From: Muricea muricata
Lineage: Eukaryota; Cnidaria; Anthozoa; Malacalcyonacea; Plexauridae
Assembly: GCA_963855995.1 (NCBI GenBank)
Contig: OY979717.1
Coordinates: forward strand, 21,861,906 to 21,925,905
Direction of reading: 5' to 3'
DNA length: 64,000 bases
The notes below the pieces were generated by a model, which saw only the letters and a list, made by a program, of their open reading frames with translations, was not told the DNA's origin and made no database searches. Numbering within the stretch: position 1 is the first letter of the stretch; each line of letters opens with the position of its first letter. The translations under genes were made by a program, and so were the position numbers. This document shows positions 1 through 13,363 of this stretch, in pieces.

Positions 1-1089
1 TTCAACAACAACACCATTGAGCAGCTCAATGAGACAGCCGCGATCCTTACCTGACACATGCTTATACGTTCGCATTGACATGGGTATATTTTTCATTTCG
101 TAAGTATTCCATTGCCTCAAAAGCTCATGAAAACACTGCAAACATACCACTGCTCTACCCATCGTGTCAATTTTACCCACGGACGATTGCAGATGAGCCA
201 ACTGTGGGAAATAGGGCGCACGTCGCAACTTTCGCGTCGTCTCGACAACTTTCTCCGCTCCATGAATCGTGCTATTGCAAAATGTACAAATTCGCCTACG
301 ATCACCAATTACACCATCTACTTTGATGAATAATTTAGCTTGCTGCGAATCTAAAACCATTATGTCGATTGAATGCGCGTAACAATCTCAATTTCTCTTT
401 GAGGTTATCTCAGTCTCAACGAACACATTACGCTGGCTCTTTCGAAATTAATCTAGGCAGTGAACTGCTTCATAACTGGCGACCAAATAGGCGATTTCAG
501 CTCACGTCATATACTATACCATAATAATTCATTCGCACTCCGTTATCACTTGATCATTTAAGACTGTATACACAGAACCACAATAATCTTCTAGAATGCT
601 TTGTTCACGTTTGAAAATAGAATTGTGTCTCCAAAGTGCAAAATTTCAATGCTTTATTCTTAGCAGTCTTAAGATTAACTGGCTATTTCCGACCCTCTTC
701 ACCAGTCATGCAATCAAGAATCTTTGTTATGATAATTTATTATCAGGTGCCTTCCAAGAGGTTACGACACAAGCCCTACGTTAATTTCCGTATGTACTGG
801 ATGCTACTGGAACGGCTATTAAATCTATTACCTGATGCTTCTTTAAAAGTGCGATTAGAATTTGACTCATCCATGCTTAGTAAATTGTCACGAACTTAGT
901 TGTGCAGCTCATAATACGCCAATCTTTATTACAGAAAACGAGCTGACATACAATTAAGCACGTAATTATTTATATTCAAGTCAAAGTGAACATGGCAAAG
1001 ACAGGAAATGTTTAACGCGAACTTGAGCGTACAAATCCAAAGCGATCATGCAATGTATGACTTAGCTACTACCGACCGAAGCCAAACGA
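1..1089. other. Non-coding flank, nothing recognised
   Basis: Only short overlapping open frames on both strands with no conserved motif and no splice-bounded exon. I see no gene here. Confidence 0.5.
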
Positions 1090-2650
1090 TATTAACACAG
1101 CGGTATATTGCTATCTTGCTGGTATGCCTTTTGTTATAATTCTGGCTATAATTCCAAACTTTTTAAAACCTTAAATAATTCAAAAGCTGCGATCCTGGAA
1201 TGTCTGTCTTACAGGGGGAACCTTTACACGTATATCGAAGTTGCTAATGTATCGTACTGCAAAGTTGAATGTGTTTTCAGACTTGACTCAGCCGCCGACC
1301 AAATTTTGTGTAGTTGGGAAAATGAGAACCGAACTTTGTGATGTTAGAGAAGGAGCTTTGAAAGGTTAATTTCTTATGCAATTTATCCTCTTGTCCAGAG
1401 CAAAAGTCTCGAAAGAACTTAATTAGTGGAATTATAGGCGTCATACTGAATATTTTTGCTGTTGCTAGTCGCTTCCCATAGTTCCTTGATTGATTCATTT
1501 GGAAATGTTTTCAGAGCTTTGCGGAGAACAGTTTTGCATTGGATGTATTTGATAGAGGGGAAGGGGGGGGGGGGGGGGGGCAGATATTAAGACCGAATTT
1601 GTTGCGGGTTGGGAAGACAGCGCCCAGAATTCCGGATATACAATATCAAGCCAATTACAGATATAACTGTTCACTTTCGAATCTATGTTTTTAATTACCC
1701 AGGTTTTCGACACACTGGAAACTGTAAAATGCCAGGATAATTTTGATAGAAGATATCGACTGTAGAGAATTATTTTATTTTTGGGATGTATTGGTTTGGA
1801 GTCAATATCAGCCATTAGATCTTCAACAAGTGATATTAGTTCAGACTTTCAAGTAATATTAGTTCAGAGTTGTTGGTCAGACATGTTGAAACTGAAGTAT
1901 CTTCCTAAATCATTATTTTATTTATATGTTGTATAAATGTGTTGAAACGCATGTTCATAAGAAGAGGACTGAGGCAATCACCCTGCAGTACGCCACAAAT
2001 AACTGGTAAGAACGGAATTCGCTTGTAATTATTGATGTTTTAAAGTCAGTACATATTCTTTCAACAAACAGTTTAATATGACTAGGGATGTGGTGGTAGT
2101 CAATTATGGACGAGATCAGATTATGATGAATTTCACCAAAAGCATTCTTAAGATCCAGTAGGGTGATGACAAGCGAGCGCTGTTTAATGCTTTGTTGATA
2201 ATACTGGCCATTTGCGCAGTGTGTTCTAGGGTGCCAAAGAGGTTAGGTTCAAATTCTTTTTGAATATTATGTTCGATAAAGTTATTCACTGTTAAAAATG
2301 AGAACATAGCGTTAGGTAAGCAGGAAGTAAATACTTTCAATGGTATCGTGCCAAGTATGTCACAGTATGATGGGTCGAAAATTAGATGGAGTATTAGTAT
2401 CGCCTTTCTTATTTATTAGTATTGTACAAGCTTTCTTCCATTCCGATGGAATGGTGCCAGGAGTGTGCAGCTATAGCTTCAAGTATGAAGGCCACTGATC
2501 AAAGTACAAAACCTTAAAAATCGCTTAAGCCAAGTGAAAATCCCTTCGTTCTTTGATTGGAAGCCATCCCGACCCGTTTCACGACATCATTCTGTGGTAT
2601 ACCTTCCTATTACAAAACCAGCACGCTGCACCCGCTGGAGACGCTTCACG
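1090..2650 (-). mobile_element. Decayed LINE (non-LTR retrotransposon) reverse-transcriptase remnant
   Basis: Read on the minus strand with frame changes, this stretch gives RT-like text. At about 2420-2340 there is a W/K-A-C-T-I-L-type and N-F-R-P-I segment. At 2340-2116 a 74-residue open piece includes NNFIEHNIQKEFEPNLFGTL, matching the palm/fingers region of LINE RTs. It is followed by an 'LDLKNAFGEVH'-like segment broken by frameshifts. At 1815-1495 a 106-residue piece has HPKNKIILYSRYLLSKLSWH, typical of the region after the RT domain. Many stops and frameshifts show it is dead. The clade is not assigned. Edges are approximate, and I saw no poly-A tail or target duplication. Confidence 0.65.
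1563..1580. repeat. Poly-G tract
   Basis: Eighteen consecutive G residues inside the LINE remnant, preceded by a G-rich run. It is a simple repeat and a likely place for sequencing length error. Confidence 0.9.
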
Positions 2651-4260
2651 ACACATTTAGGAATTGGATGATTCACTATATAACTTTGATAGCACCAGAC
2701 TCAGTAAGGGGCTAAATGCTTAAGTTTTCACAATACTGATAAACTTTTGTAACAGCTGGATATTTTTGTACTTATTTCATCTGTCAAAATTAGGTGATGG
2801 TGCAATTGAGTACCTAACAATCGAGTGCAGTCGAGTCGTTCAGGTCGATTCTCACACACACGAAGGCCAGGGACATATTCGTGAAGCAGAAGAGTTCTCG
2901 TACGCTGCGAGGTCGAGAACAGCTCACCTGTTTTTTCCGTGCTCAAGTTACACCCTTGAGACTAGAAAGACATATTATTAAGAGCACATACCACATTCGA
3001 TTCACAACACATGAGGTAAATCATTGGCCTACAAATTGAGACAGCTTGCATGTGTGAAAAAACTGGTATATAATTATAACATGCTGCACTGACAAATGAA
3101 TTCATATAATGTGCAAAGTAAAAAAGCTAGATTTGAGAGAAACTGAAATTAATGAAGTCCCATTATTTAAAGCATTTATGAATTCGTTTTTTAATCCAGT
3201 TATTTGACTACGTCCATTCATATTTACTTCAAATGTTCCTCTAAACTATCGCCTGTGCGTTGTCTGTACAGTTATTTTTATTGGAAGATTCATCTCGCAA
3301 AACACTATATGGAACCTAGAACCCATAACACGCGGACTACATAGAAACATTTGCGCATGGACTATCCTTTATACGTAAGTGAACTTGTGCCTCATGTACA
3401 ATTGAATTAGGGGGAACGGGGAAGTGTGGAGAAGTGAGGCCCCCTGATGATTCAGTGTTCCCCCCCCTGAGAAATTTTAAACCTTCACTGAACATTTGAA
3501 CACCTCTCTTGACAAAATTCAAATGATAGTCAGTCTTGTATTTTTACACTGCAATAATTACAGTTTCATTTCTTGCGTGGGTTCTAGTTCTACTTGCACT
3601 CACGCAATACGACAAAGTTAACTGTATGGCGATACAGCATGTATCACAGTTAGATCAGAGACTAAATTAGATTGAAAGTAATGCAGCCACGCGTAACCTT
3701 TCCTCATCTCCCTCACCAATTTTACAAAAATCATGTAGGCCTTGCATGTTACGGATCTGGAAGGTTTCCCTGAAATTAAAGTTTTCCCAAGTTGTGTGAA
3801 AATGGTAAAAATATATGTTGAAATGATTCATAACTAACTTTGTGAGCATCTCACTGAGCATCCACTAGAATTATTGTTGTCATACAGTATGATGCTTGAC
3901 CCGGTCCAGTGCAGTCGATAGTGAAAAAAAAACATGCTGGGGAGAGACGCTAGTAGATTTTCTGTTGCGACTGTGAATAATCAGTGGAAACTCCGCATTT
4001 CTGAAACTCGTCATCAATTAATCTTCAATCATTTAATCGATGTATTTTAATCATCGTCTGCAGCTTCGTGCAATTTCAAAAGCGAATTAAGAAACATTCG
4101 GGTTTTCCAGAGTACATCAATAATAAGGAGAATACTATTAGTATCCTCTTCATTAATGTTATTTGTTATTATTATATATTCAAACTTTGTTCTTGATCGT
4201 GATTGGTTAACAACCCAAGGACAATTCGAAATATCCCAAGCAATCATCATGTGCTACGTG

Positions 4261-4325
4261 ATCAGCGTCCAATAATTTCTATTTTGAACCGGACTTCGAT
4301 CCAAAAGAAATAATTGGACGCTGAT
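4261..4325. repeat. Short inverted repeat
   Basis: 'atcagcgtccaataatttct' at the left end is the near reverse complement of 'aaataattggacgctgat' at the right end, with a ~20-nt loop. It may be a small foldback or MITE remnant. Confidence 0.7.
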
Positions 4326-4653
4326 GAAGTAGAACATAGCGAATGTGTGGTGCGCAGGCTCCACGCATTGACATCTCATAAAAGCACGCAAGAATTAAAC
4401 AGCAACAAAATGGCTAGCTTGCAGCAGATTTGCTTCGCTTGACGAAGACAATACAGCGGTATTAATATAACTAAAGGTTTGTATCCAAACATTTTCCAAG
4501 AGTATCTTCGCAAAAACAACACCACTACGTTTCAAGTTTTTCTAACGGAAATTTTAATTACAGATAATTTTGCATTGTTATTTGTTTCAGTTTTCTCATT
4601 ATAATACATTATTTTTAAATGTATAATAAAACCGTTATTGGATCAGTATTCGC

Positions 4654-4705
4654 ATATCAAGACTTATTCAGACCTCGTTATTGTTGTCTGAATAATTCTT
4701 GATAT
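4654..4705. repeat. Hairpin with 20-bp arms
   Basis: Arms 4654-4673 and 4686-4705 are reverse complements with one mismatch in 20, around a 12-nt loop. No U-run or promoter suggests a transcript. Confidence 0.75.
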
Positions 4706-7700
4706 CATGCTCGGCCTCATTCAATAATTGTATGATATTAAACACTTAACCTGACTATACTACATATGTACTGCATGAGCATCTATTTTTTCTAATTAAT
4801 TTCATCTTTTTCTAATCCGGCAGCTGGGGAGCGAAGCTTAGATGACTGCATGAAAACTCACGTGATCGAGAAATAATTCCATTTTAGGCTTGATATTGTA
4901 TGTTCAAAACTGATAAGTACAAATTTGTATGTTTACAGCCTTTAAATTACTCGCGAGGACCTGTGAACAAGTTTTTTTTTATTTTATTCTATAGAACTAT
5001 ACTGATGTTGTCAAATAGTTGAGATTTAGTCTCGATCAACTATTACAAAAAAGACTTCCATCGTCATCTTATGAATAATCATATCATTATAAGACATTAT
5101 CATTGTTATATACCTTGGTTTTTTAATACCTGTTAAGTTATGACGCAGAAGAGAAATAAACAGAAGGGGCACTCGAGTCGGAGCCTTTGAAGTTTATGTA
5201 CTCACGCAATTTTATAATGCGGGTTTTGCCCTGCAAAGTCAATCTAGATATGGTCTGGAGACTTGGCCAGCGTCTTTGTTCTATCTTTTTGTTCGTGTTT
5301 ATGCTGAGTTGTGCGCGGTGAAGGCAATGAATTTTTGGTATAATGAAGCAATCGTCCAATAGCGTTGCCTCGCCGAAGCATTCAACCGTACTATTGAAAT
5401 ATTAATAAGCAAAATTTAAAAAGATTTGTGAAGGGTGAAGCCAGCTCAACATACAATGTTAGAACATTATAAACGCTTTGAAGTTCGCCGGGTTTCCAGA
5501 CCATGTCTGGATTGACTATGTGCCCTGTCAATTGCCTTTTCTGGCCAATAGAAAAGCTGAGCTGGCTGTTTCGGCATTATTCTGGCCAGTCAATTGCACA
5601 AAAATGTGGGAACATGTTGCACTGTTGAGTGACCCCAACAGTTTATTCCCTATATATACTGTGATTATGAGCTTCTAAAAACGTGCACAGTAATGTGCGT
5701 CATTTTTCTCCTTTTCATCCCCTAAGGCGGAAATACTCAGTGGCCGATTTTAGCATAAAAATATCCATAAAAATATCTTAGAATTATGCAATTTTTTTAT
5801 GAACCATAATTCTGATGACAAAAACTGAACATTAAAGTTCACCAATTTGGGCTTTATTTCTGTAAGAATTTAACCGAAAACGGGAAGAAAAGCGTGTTGA
5901 CAGGTGAATAAGTAATTTGAAAGCTGACAACATGCAGGAATACACTTATCATGTCTAGAGGCACAAGCCAACATGGAAATGAATGTTTTGCTTTTAGATA
6001 GCTAACCATATATCCTTCATTTATATCAAAACACAATTTATTTTCCTTCTGTTGCCGACAATTTTAGAAAGGAACACCTGACGCTATTGCTAATGTTGTA
6101 TGCTTGCACAACAGTTTAATTGTATTTCAGCTAAAAACTTAACGAAAGCTTTAACGGTTGTCAAATTCGAGTTATCTCAGGGAACATTCCCGTTTTTTTA
6201 AATTGTACAATAGAATTGTATTGATAGAATTTCATTTTAAATCAAATGGATCTGATCTGATATTTGTTGCTTTAGAGAAAATGTGTCCACATACTTTTTG
6301 TGGCGTATTAGTGTTATACCATATATACTCAAGAACACTTGAAGGCAGACAAATGGAAAAAATGCATTCATGCATGTTATTTGGCCATAATAAGACAAGT
6401 TGTGACATAGGAAAGAAAATTGACGCTTGGTTGATTCCATAGACTCAACCGGAAATTATTAATAATTCAGAGCATTTTAAATCGATTTAGCATGCAGATC
6501 GAAGCTAAATAGAAATACTTCATTAACGGGTGACAATTTATGGCGTAACCCAAATTTAAATGTCCGCAATTTATGTTATTCATTTCACATCATTTCATAC
6601 GTTTAAACCCATTGACCAGTTCGTCGAGCCATGATATGTCGGTTTTGCCGCAAATAACTTTGTTGTTATAGCATTCATTGCAATTCTTTTATAATCAGTT
6701 TTATCAATTTGTCTAGCGGTGTAATACAATGCATGCAGTGCAGGTACACTTTTATTTATTAGAATTAAAGAGAACAGCGACGATTGTTAATAATCATAGT
6801 TTTATATTGGCCATTGTCTACTTGTGCATGTGTGAGCAGTGGATTTTAAAAATATGCATGCAGGCCTATATAGCGTGCACGTAGTAAATTTATTCGCAAA
6901 GTGACATTTCGATGATAATGCGCCAATAATCATTTACTTTCGCCAGGCGTTACAATTTTAAAGAAGAATTTGCTGCAATCTTATGTTGTGCTGGCATATA
7001 ACCCGACTATCAAAAATTAAACTCTAGAATATTTTATTTAAGGCATGTTCAAATGCAGCCATGTCGACATTGTTGGCCAACACTCATTAGACAATGCTGG
7101 ATGATGTTGGTCGATGAAAATTGTCCAGCACCATCCGGCGGCAAAGAGTCCAAAGGAGGCCAACATGCTGCGTCCAGCAATTTTGAGTTTTAGCCACCAT
7201 TTGACATATCTTTCCGATTAAATGTGCTTGAGTCGTAACAGTGAGTTTAAATGATATTCCAGCGTTCTTATCTACTGTCTGTGTACTGTGTACAGTCTGT
7301 ATGGCATTTATGTACGGTTTTGTGGAACACCGACTTCTTGTGATCATGTTCAATACAGTTTACAAACACAGCTATAATTGGACCAAACGGGGTTTCGAGG
7401 CCAAAAGCTCAATGAACTACAAGTGAAGACAAATTGAAAGTGACAAACTCACCTTTTTTCTTTGGAATTGTGTAATTATGAATGTTGCACTGTGCTTAAG
7501 TTCCAGTAAATCAATTAAATCTATATGTTACGATGTTCCAAGCCTTAAAGAAATTATAAGTCAACTAGAATAACAATGGCGAAATATATAATGAGATGGT
7601 TTTCAATCATCTATTAAAGAAAAATAAACAACGCTAAGAGCATGCAGCGCGCAGTTGTCGTGCAGTAACACAATAGGTGGATTGGTAGCACGAATTATAG

Positions 7701-9035
7701 CTTTTCACTGCAAATCATTACAATATTTGTTCCGATTCTGTCCATAACGTTACACGCCTATATATTGTTAACTACATTTATTAAAAAAGACGACAGTGGC
7801 GATACAAGTGTTAGAAACTAATTAAATGTCAAATACATTTCTAAATTATTTTCATCCTTAAACATTTGACTTGCAAATTCTTTAGACTAATTTAAAACTA
7901 TTTTAATCGTTTTTAGGTTTTGTTTATAAAATGCTTTAGAAATTTTTAGCCCATAAGTACGGGGAATACTATAAATTCGATAGTCAGGAACAGCTCAATG
8001 TCGACAAAGCTCCTTGATATTATTTACCGAATACCAGTATGCGTGTCTGCTGGGATAATCCAAAAGTAAATATCACAATAAAGGTATTCGTTATTCATAA
8101 GAATTTCGGCCAACAATTTGTTGTTGATCTTTCAAACGGTGAACTAATTTCATCATTCTGTATTCAGTTAAGCCTGTGTTGCACTAGGGGTTGTTCCTGG
8201 CTATTATTGCGGCACGAAATTATTACATTTTCTACAATTAAAGAGAATTGTGTAAATTTTCGTGTTATACGTACAGTATACATGCCAGTTCTCTAACGAT
8301 TTTGTATACCATCATACATAAATGCTCATTGCCTTTTGTATAAATTTAAGCGCGTACGCTCTTGATTTGAAGACTGCATAAAACCTTTTGTCAACCATCA
8401 AATAAATTCGCCTTTGTTGGAGAACGCAGTGCTGCTTCACTTAATGTGTGTCCATAGTTCCCAACTATATCCCCTGGTACAAGATATTTGGTTTACATAA
8501 AAGCTATACCCTTGCGAGGTGCAAATAACTATGTTGCCATTGTGGAATCATTTTATTACAAAACAGGTGTTAGTATTTACTATTTTGTAAAAGGATATAA
8601 ATTCAAAGTTTCACGTAAAGACTTCTCGTAGGGAAGTAGCCAGGCTGGGGAGGAGCATACCCGTTTTATACTACCAATTTCTCGACAGGGTCTTTGCCCA
8701 AAACGTCCAATTCTATTTAGATCGTTTGCATTAGTAAAAGATCTTATGTGTACTTTTGAATGCACACTGATGTGCATGAGTTTGAAGTAGCGATAAACTG
8801 ATTTATTGCATGCGAGCAATTCCAGTTTTTCGAGCCTGCTATGCTTATTACAAATGTTTGATAAAATATTACATTATGAGAAATAATATGCTCACTCGTG
8901 AGAATGTAAATAGATTATAACAGTTATTCTACTGAATATGACATGTAATACTTGTCGAGACGTATAGAATAAAATGTGAATAAATATACTATAAATTATT
9001 TTGTGTTTCATGAAAATATACTATATGGCAGTCGT

Positions 9036-9172
9036 AAGCCAATTATTGGGGAGCATTAATACATAAAATACAGGGCAATGCAAGACAAATAATACAATAC
9101 AGAAAATTACATTACAGTATAAATATATATGACATGGATTCTACAACACCCTTAAGCCAATTATTGGGGAGC
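9036..9172. repeat. 19-bp direct repeat, two copies
   Basis: 'aagccaattattggggagc' occurs at 9036-9054 and again at 9154-9172. The intervening ~100 bp is AT-rich with no coding potential. Confidence 0.8.
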
Positions 9173-9864
9173 TATTATGTTTTATTCTCAGCTACAGTTA
9201 GGCTGCTTGCAATAAATGAATTGCAATAAATGCAGATACTGCATATATTAACATTAAACTGTTTGGCATGCGCACTAGCCGCGGCTAATTGAAGATTTAG
9301 TATGCACTTCCTAAAAAAATATATGTCATTGCTTTAATCAATTAGCATGGATATTTTTTCGGATATAAACATGAATATAAATATCGATTTAATGCAAGTC
9401 CCTTTTAATAGACTTTGATAACATATAGTAGCTATTATCGCCAGTGATGGACATGAGCCCTGATGTCCACAAAATTAATAATCTAGTAGAATATTCATTA
9501 TATAATTGCGCTTATCATAGTATATTAAATTATAGTCTATAAGCTTTGGTATAATTCAAAATACTCTACTTCTCTGATAAATTACACACAACACATATCA
9601 GTGGCATTGTCAAGTGATATTGGTACCGGAAGTGGCAATAAGCATGTACCATTACAGCATAGGATACACACTGATACAGTGTTTTTATAATATACTTTTA
9701 GTAAAGTGAGTTAATTCGTTCACTGTTACTGATACATTGTCATCTTGATTTTTTGGAAACACGCAACTTATCCGAAAACAAATTCCAACGAGCATTGTTC
9801 CATTGGCTTCACGAGATCCATTATATTGACAAGATAGGGTCTGTGCCAATATATCACAATCGGC

Positions 9865-9873
9865 TATATAAAA
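9865..9873 (+). promoter_or_regulatory. Candidate TATA box of the giant gene
   Basis: TATATAAAA lies about 30 nt before the position where a transcript would begin and about 205 nt before a strong splice donor at 10078. A CCAAT-like word (gtgccaat) lies just upstream at 9843-9850 and a CAGTTG E-box-like word just downstream. In AT-rich DNA a TATA match is weak by itself. The call rests on its position before the candidate 5' UTR exon. Confidence 0.35.
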
Positions 9874-9894
9874 AGCAGTTGTTAGTACATGTAA

Positions 9895-10077
9895 AATGGT
9901 ATATTCAGTTTCCGATTTAACTTAGAGTACAAAGACATTCCTTGTACTTTAAAGAAGACTCACTTGACTGAGTTTCACCGCAAACAGCGCAGCGCGATCA
10001 CTCTGAACGAGACACTGCCCCCTTGGTACATCAACACAAAACTGGACATTTACATCCCAACAGACTATAAACGAAAG
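9895..10077 (+). other. Candidate non-coding first exon (5' UTR)
   Basis: The stretch is less AT-rich than its surroundings and ends at acgaaag|gtaagt, an excellent splice donor. The first coding exon begins after a clear acceptor (ttttcacag) at 12765 and has 41 nt, including an in-frame TGA, before its ATG. A spliced leader exon upstream is therefore expected. The start at 9895 is only a TATA-based estimate. It contains a few very short upstream ORFs. Confidence 0.4.
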
Positions 10078-12765
10078 GTAAGTTTGGTAGTATCTATAGA
10101 GGCAGACTAGTTAAAGACCTTAGTTCCCTATTTTATTAGGGAAAAATCGTAAATCATACGAATGCTTACAATCGTTCTGGACTTCATACTAATTGCAGGC
10201 TCTTACACTGATCTCATTTAACTGATCCTACAATACGTTTTCCTATAGATTAGAGCCGCAGATCAGGTTTTATCATCTATCTAGTTTCATTATCCGACAA
10301 CCTATTGAGCATTTCAAAAGTGTACACTTTAGATTTGTACAACTTTACAGCTGTAAATGTTGCAGTTTCCAGGCATAAAAAATATCACTAGTTAATTAAA
10401 TGTACACTGTATCCATAATGAAAATAAATCAATAATAATTGTAGTTTCCCACGGAGTAATAATTTGCAATTCTTTACAAATAGAGAGGTGCAATACCACA
10501 CATGAGTGTTAATAATATTCAGGGGATATTCCAATTTTTACGTGTTCCCAGCATTGTATTCTTGGAATTTCAAAATGATCACAGAAAATCTCAGTCCTTT
10601 CGTATGTTGAATTTTTGTAAAATATTCCGAAGCTCATTCATTTAAAAGTGACATATTGTCGGGAAGATAACGTTCTACTACTTTCAATCTCAATTCAGCT
10701 TCTGCTCAATTTCAATCTCTATCGCAATAAACCATCAAAATGCTTTCCGTTCCAAATATATTAATTGCCTTGTTCGCGAGATATTAACCTTCTAAAACAT
10801 GTTGATTAGTACTCTTTTATAATGCCATGTATACTCATGCACTCATTACTTGTTACACAAGTATATCTGCCAAAAAACCCGGTACAATTTATTTTTTTAC
10901 AGGATTTTACCGATTGGGATGGCATAGTTTTTCAGCATGTTGATTTCTCAATACCTATTCTCGTATTTATTTACCTCTATATATAATTGAACCAAAAACT
11001 GGAATAATCTACTGTTTCGAATCGAAATAGTTTGCGCACATTTCAGACATAAAAAGAGCACTGCTGCTAAAATATTATGCTTATTTACTAAAGCGCAATC
11101 AATATTGTCTTTGCATTCTCGTGCAAATGTTGAATACGTACTAGTAATACGTATTATTAGGTTGTGCAACCTTGATTTTTGACTTACGCTACAGGTACTG
11201 ATATGATCGTAAAATAGTGAATAATATTCAGCAATAACATTACTGAAAATACCTTGTATGGCTTTATGCTTGATTGTCATCAAGGCTGGAGAATAATTTT
11301 CCGTCACAGTACTATCTTAAGTATTTTAAATAATGCTTTGATATTTTTAATCACCCCTTGAAATTAATTATCATCCACTAAAATATCATCCGAATTTCGT
11401 TCGAAAAAGTAATTATTACGCGGGAAAGTGTTGTACCGATATATACATATCCTTCCGACTAATTCCTCAAATTTTGTCGCAAATGAAAAAATATATAAAA
11501 TATAGCAATAAAATGTCAAGAATTACCGAATAACATAGTTAGGATTAACATCTGATTTCTAACACAATTATGTTCTAAATTAAAATGCACGAAAGTTTAC
11601 ACGTACTTGGAGTTAGTTAAAAACAACAATGCATTGTGGAGCTCTTAATATATTTAATTTATCATGCTTTACAATGTGAAGAATATACAGGAAATCGTCG
11701 ATGATTTAACAGCTTAAACCATTCAAAATAAAAAAAACCATATATATGTATCCGGATGTTAGCACTTAGATAGAATATTAATGGCAGCAATTAGGAATAT
11801 AGATAGACGTTTAGATGTTATATAATGTTAAAAGGGACTTAAAAGTAAGCAAAGTTTAAATTTAATAACTGACAAAGAAACAATAATAATAATAATATTT
11901 AAAACTTATACAGCGAAAATTAACATGCTAATATGATCAAATGCGCTTATCATAATTTATTGTGTTTCGTTAGACGATTGAAATATATTTATGTCACCCC
12001 TATTAGTTCATGTGCCGTAAGGCTCACAAGCCATAAGGCTCATAATTGTGGTTTCCAAGAAATTTTTCTTCCTGTTCTTTTCATTAATGTTACATCATTT
12101 GATTTAACTTCACTTCACGTTTCATGTATAACACGGGTATAAATTGGAAATTTAAAAACAATATTACGAATATTTGCAATTAGTATTTCCATACTTCCTA
12201 CTTGTTTTGAATTTTTAATCAGCAATTCAAATTTTAATATTTTATGGTTTCTTTTGAGATACCATAAAATATTAAATATTATGGCATCAGGCTTCGTCTC
12301 GCAAGTAAAATTTACTTCCATGCATATCAATTACTCAGCAAGAAACCCCCATGTTGCCATAGTATTGATTAGCTCTTGACTCTGAATGTAAGAGTGCGAG
12401 CACACGCTGGTGAGAATTTCAGTATACAAGCTACCTCAACGAGGTGCACTATCAGTATAACGCATTTGCTTTTGCTAAAGGCATATCTCGTAAAAATATA
12501 TTGCCCGTTTATCACCAGATACACACGTCCTTTTTCTATTAGTATAATCACATAATTTTGCAAGGTATGATTGCTTTACCGTTGAAATCATCATCATTAA
12601 ATCATACCCAATAGGTAAGAAATTGGCTGCCATGAAATCAAATTAATTTTACAATATAGTAAAGTCCCCCGCAGCCTGTACGAACAATCAAAACATTAAA
12701 TCAGCATTAAGATTCAATAACACACAATACTCCCTTTATATTATTTCTCATTTCCTTTTTCACAG
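10078..12765 (+). other. Candidate 5' UTR intron
   Basis: Runs from the gtaagt donor at 10078 to the cacag acceptor at 12761-12765. It is AT-rich, with an (aat)n microsatellite near 11882-11899. A 119-codon open frame on the minus strand at 11307-10948 has no recognisable motif and is probably chance. Confidence 0.4.
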
Positions 12766-12806
12766 AAACGAATAACAGATTACAGCGAAGTTGAGAATCT
12801 ACATTC

Positions 12807-13363
12807 ATGGACAGCAAGAAATACCCTATTTTTTATAAAAGTATGGACGACCATGAAGACGCCCAGAAAATTGAGCATACCAGGAGAGTACGCAATACTG
12901 TAACGATGAGAGTTTTGGAAAGACCTTTTCCCACTGCATCATCTACTGAAGATACCACAAAGGTTTCGGGAACATCGATTCGGCAACCAAGAACCCGTAA
13001 TATTGGCGGTCTTGACGGACGGCGAGCGCAAAGCTCGTCACCAGTCTCAAGAGAGATACCCATGGCTAAAGATGATGAACCCCCTGCAGACGAAAATCAA
13101 CCTCCATACTCAAGCGACCTCAAACGAGCTCAAAGCGAAGGAGATCTTTTGAACGGAGATATTACACTTTCAAAGTTGAAAAAGATTCGAAGTACGCCAT
13201 CACTTGAAAGGCGAGTTCGGTTTGAATCACGGGATAATGATGAACAAGAAGACATAAAGAAACGCTCCAGATCATATGACGAGCTGAGTTGGAAGAAACC
13301 AAGCATTGAGGTGAAGAGAAAAGTTCAACTTTTGCCACAGAAAGAAAGAGCTGGACGATCAAG
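12807..13363 (+). CDS. Giant gene exon 1 (N-terminus; the spliced exon starts at 12766)
   Basis: The start ATG at 12807 is supported by an in-frame TGA at 12792, after the acceptor at 12765. The exon ends at tcaag|gtaggc in phase 2. It encodes residues 1-185 plus part of R186. The sequence is polar and charged with no globular domain. Two kinds of motif recur. The first is a basic-Ser-x-(P/G/D)-x-Leu motif at S110 (AQSEGDL), S129 (RSTPSL) and S156 (SRSYDEL). The second is RVRF at 136-139, matching the PP1-docking RVxF pattern. The segment looks like a disordered regulatory tail that could be phosphorylated. That is inference from motifs only. Confidence 0.75.

Larger units (their letters stand above)
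2651..9864. other. Non-coding AT-rich region upstream of the giant gene
   Basis: About 7 kb of AT-rich sequence with only short random-looking open frames on either strand. I recognise no exon, RNA gene or coding repeat, apart from the small inverted and direct repeats listed separately. A region near 7060-7200 rich in 'tgttggcc' and 'ccaacat' words suggests an old transposon fragment but cannot be bounded. Confidence 0.5.

Noticed and set aside
10948..11307. 119-codon minus-strand frame upstream of the gene
   Set aside because: It has no recognisable motif, codon pattern or neighbouring exon, and is compatible with chance in this much AT-rich sequence.
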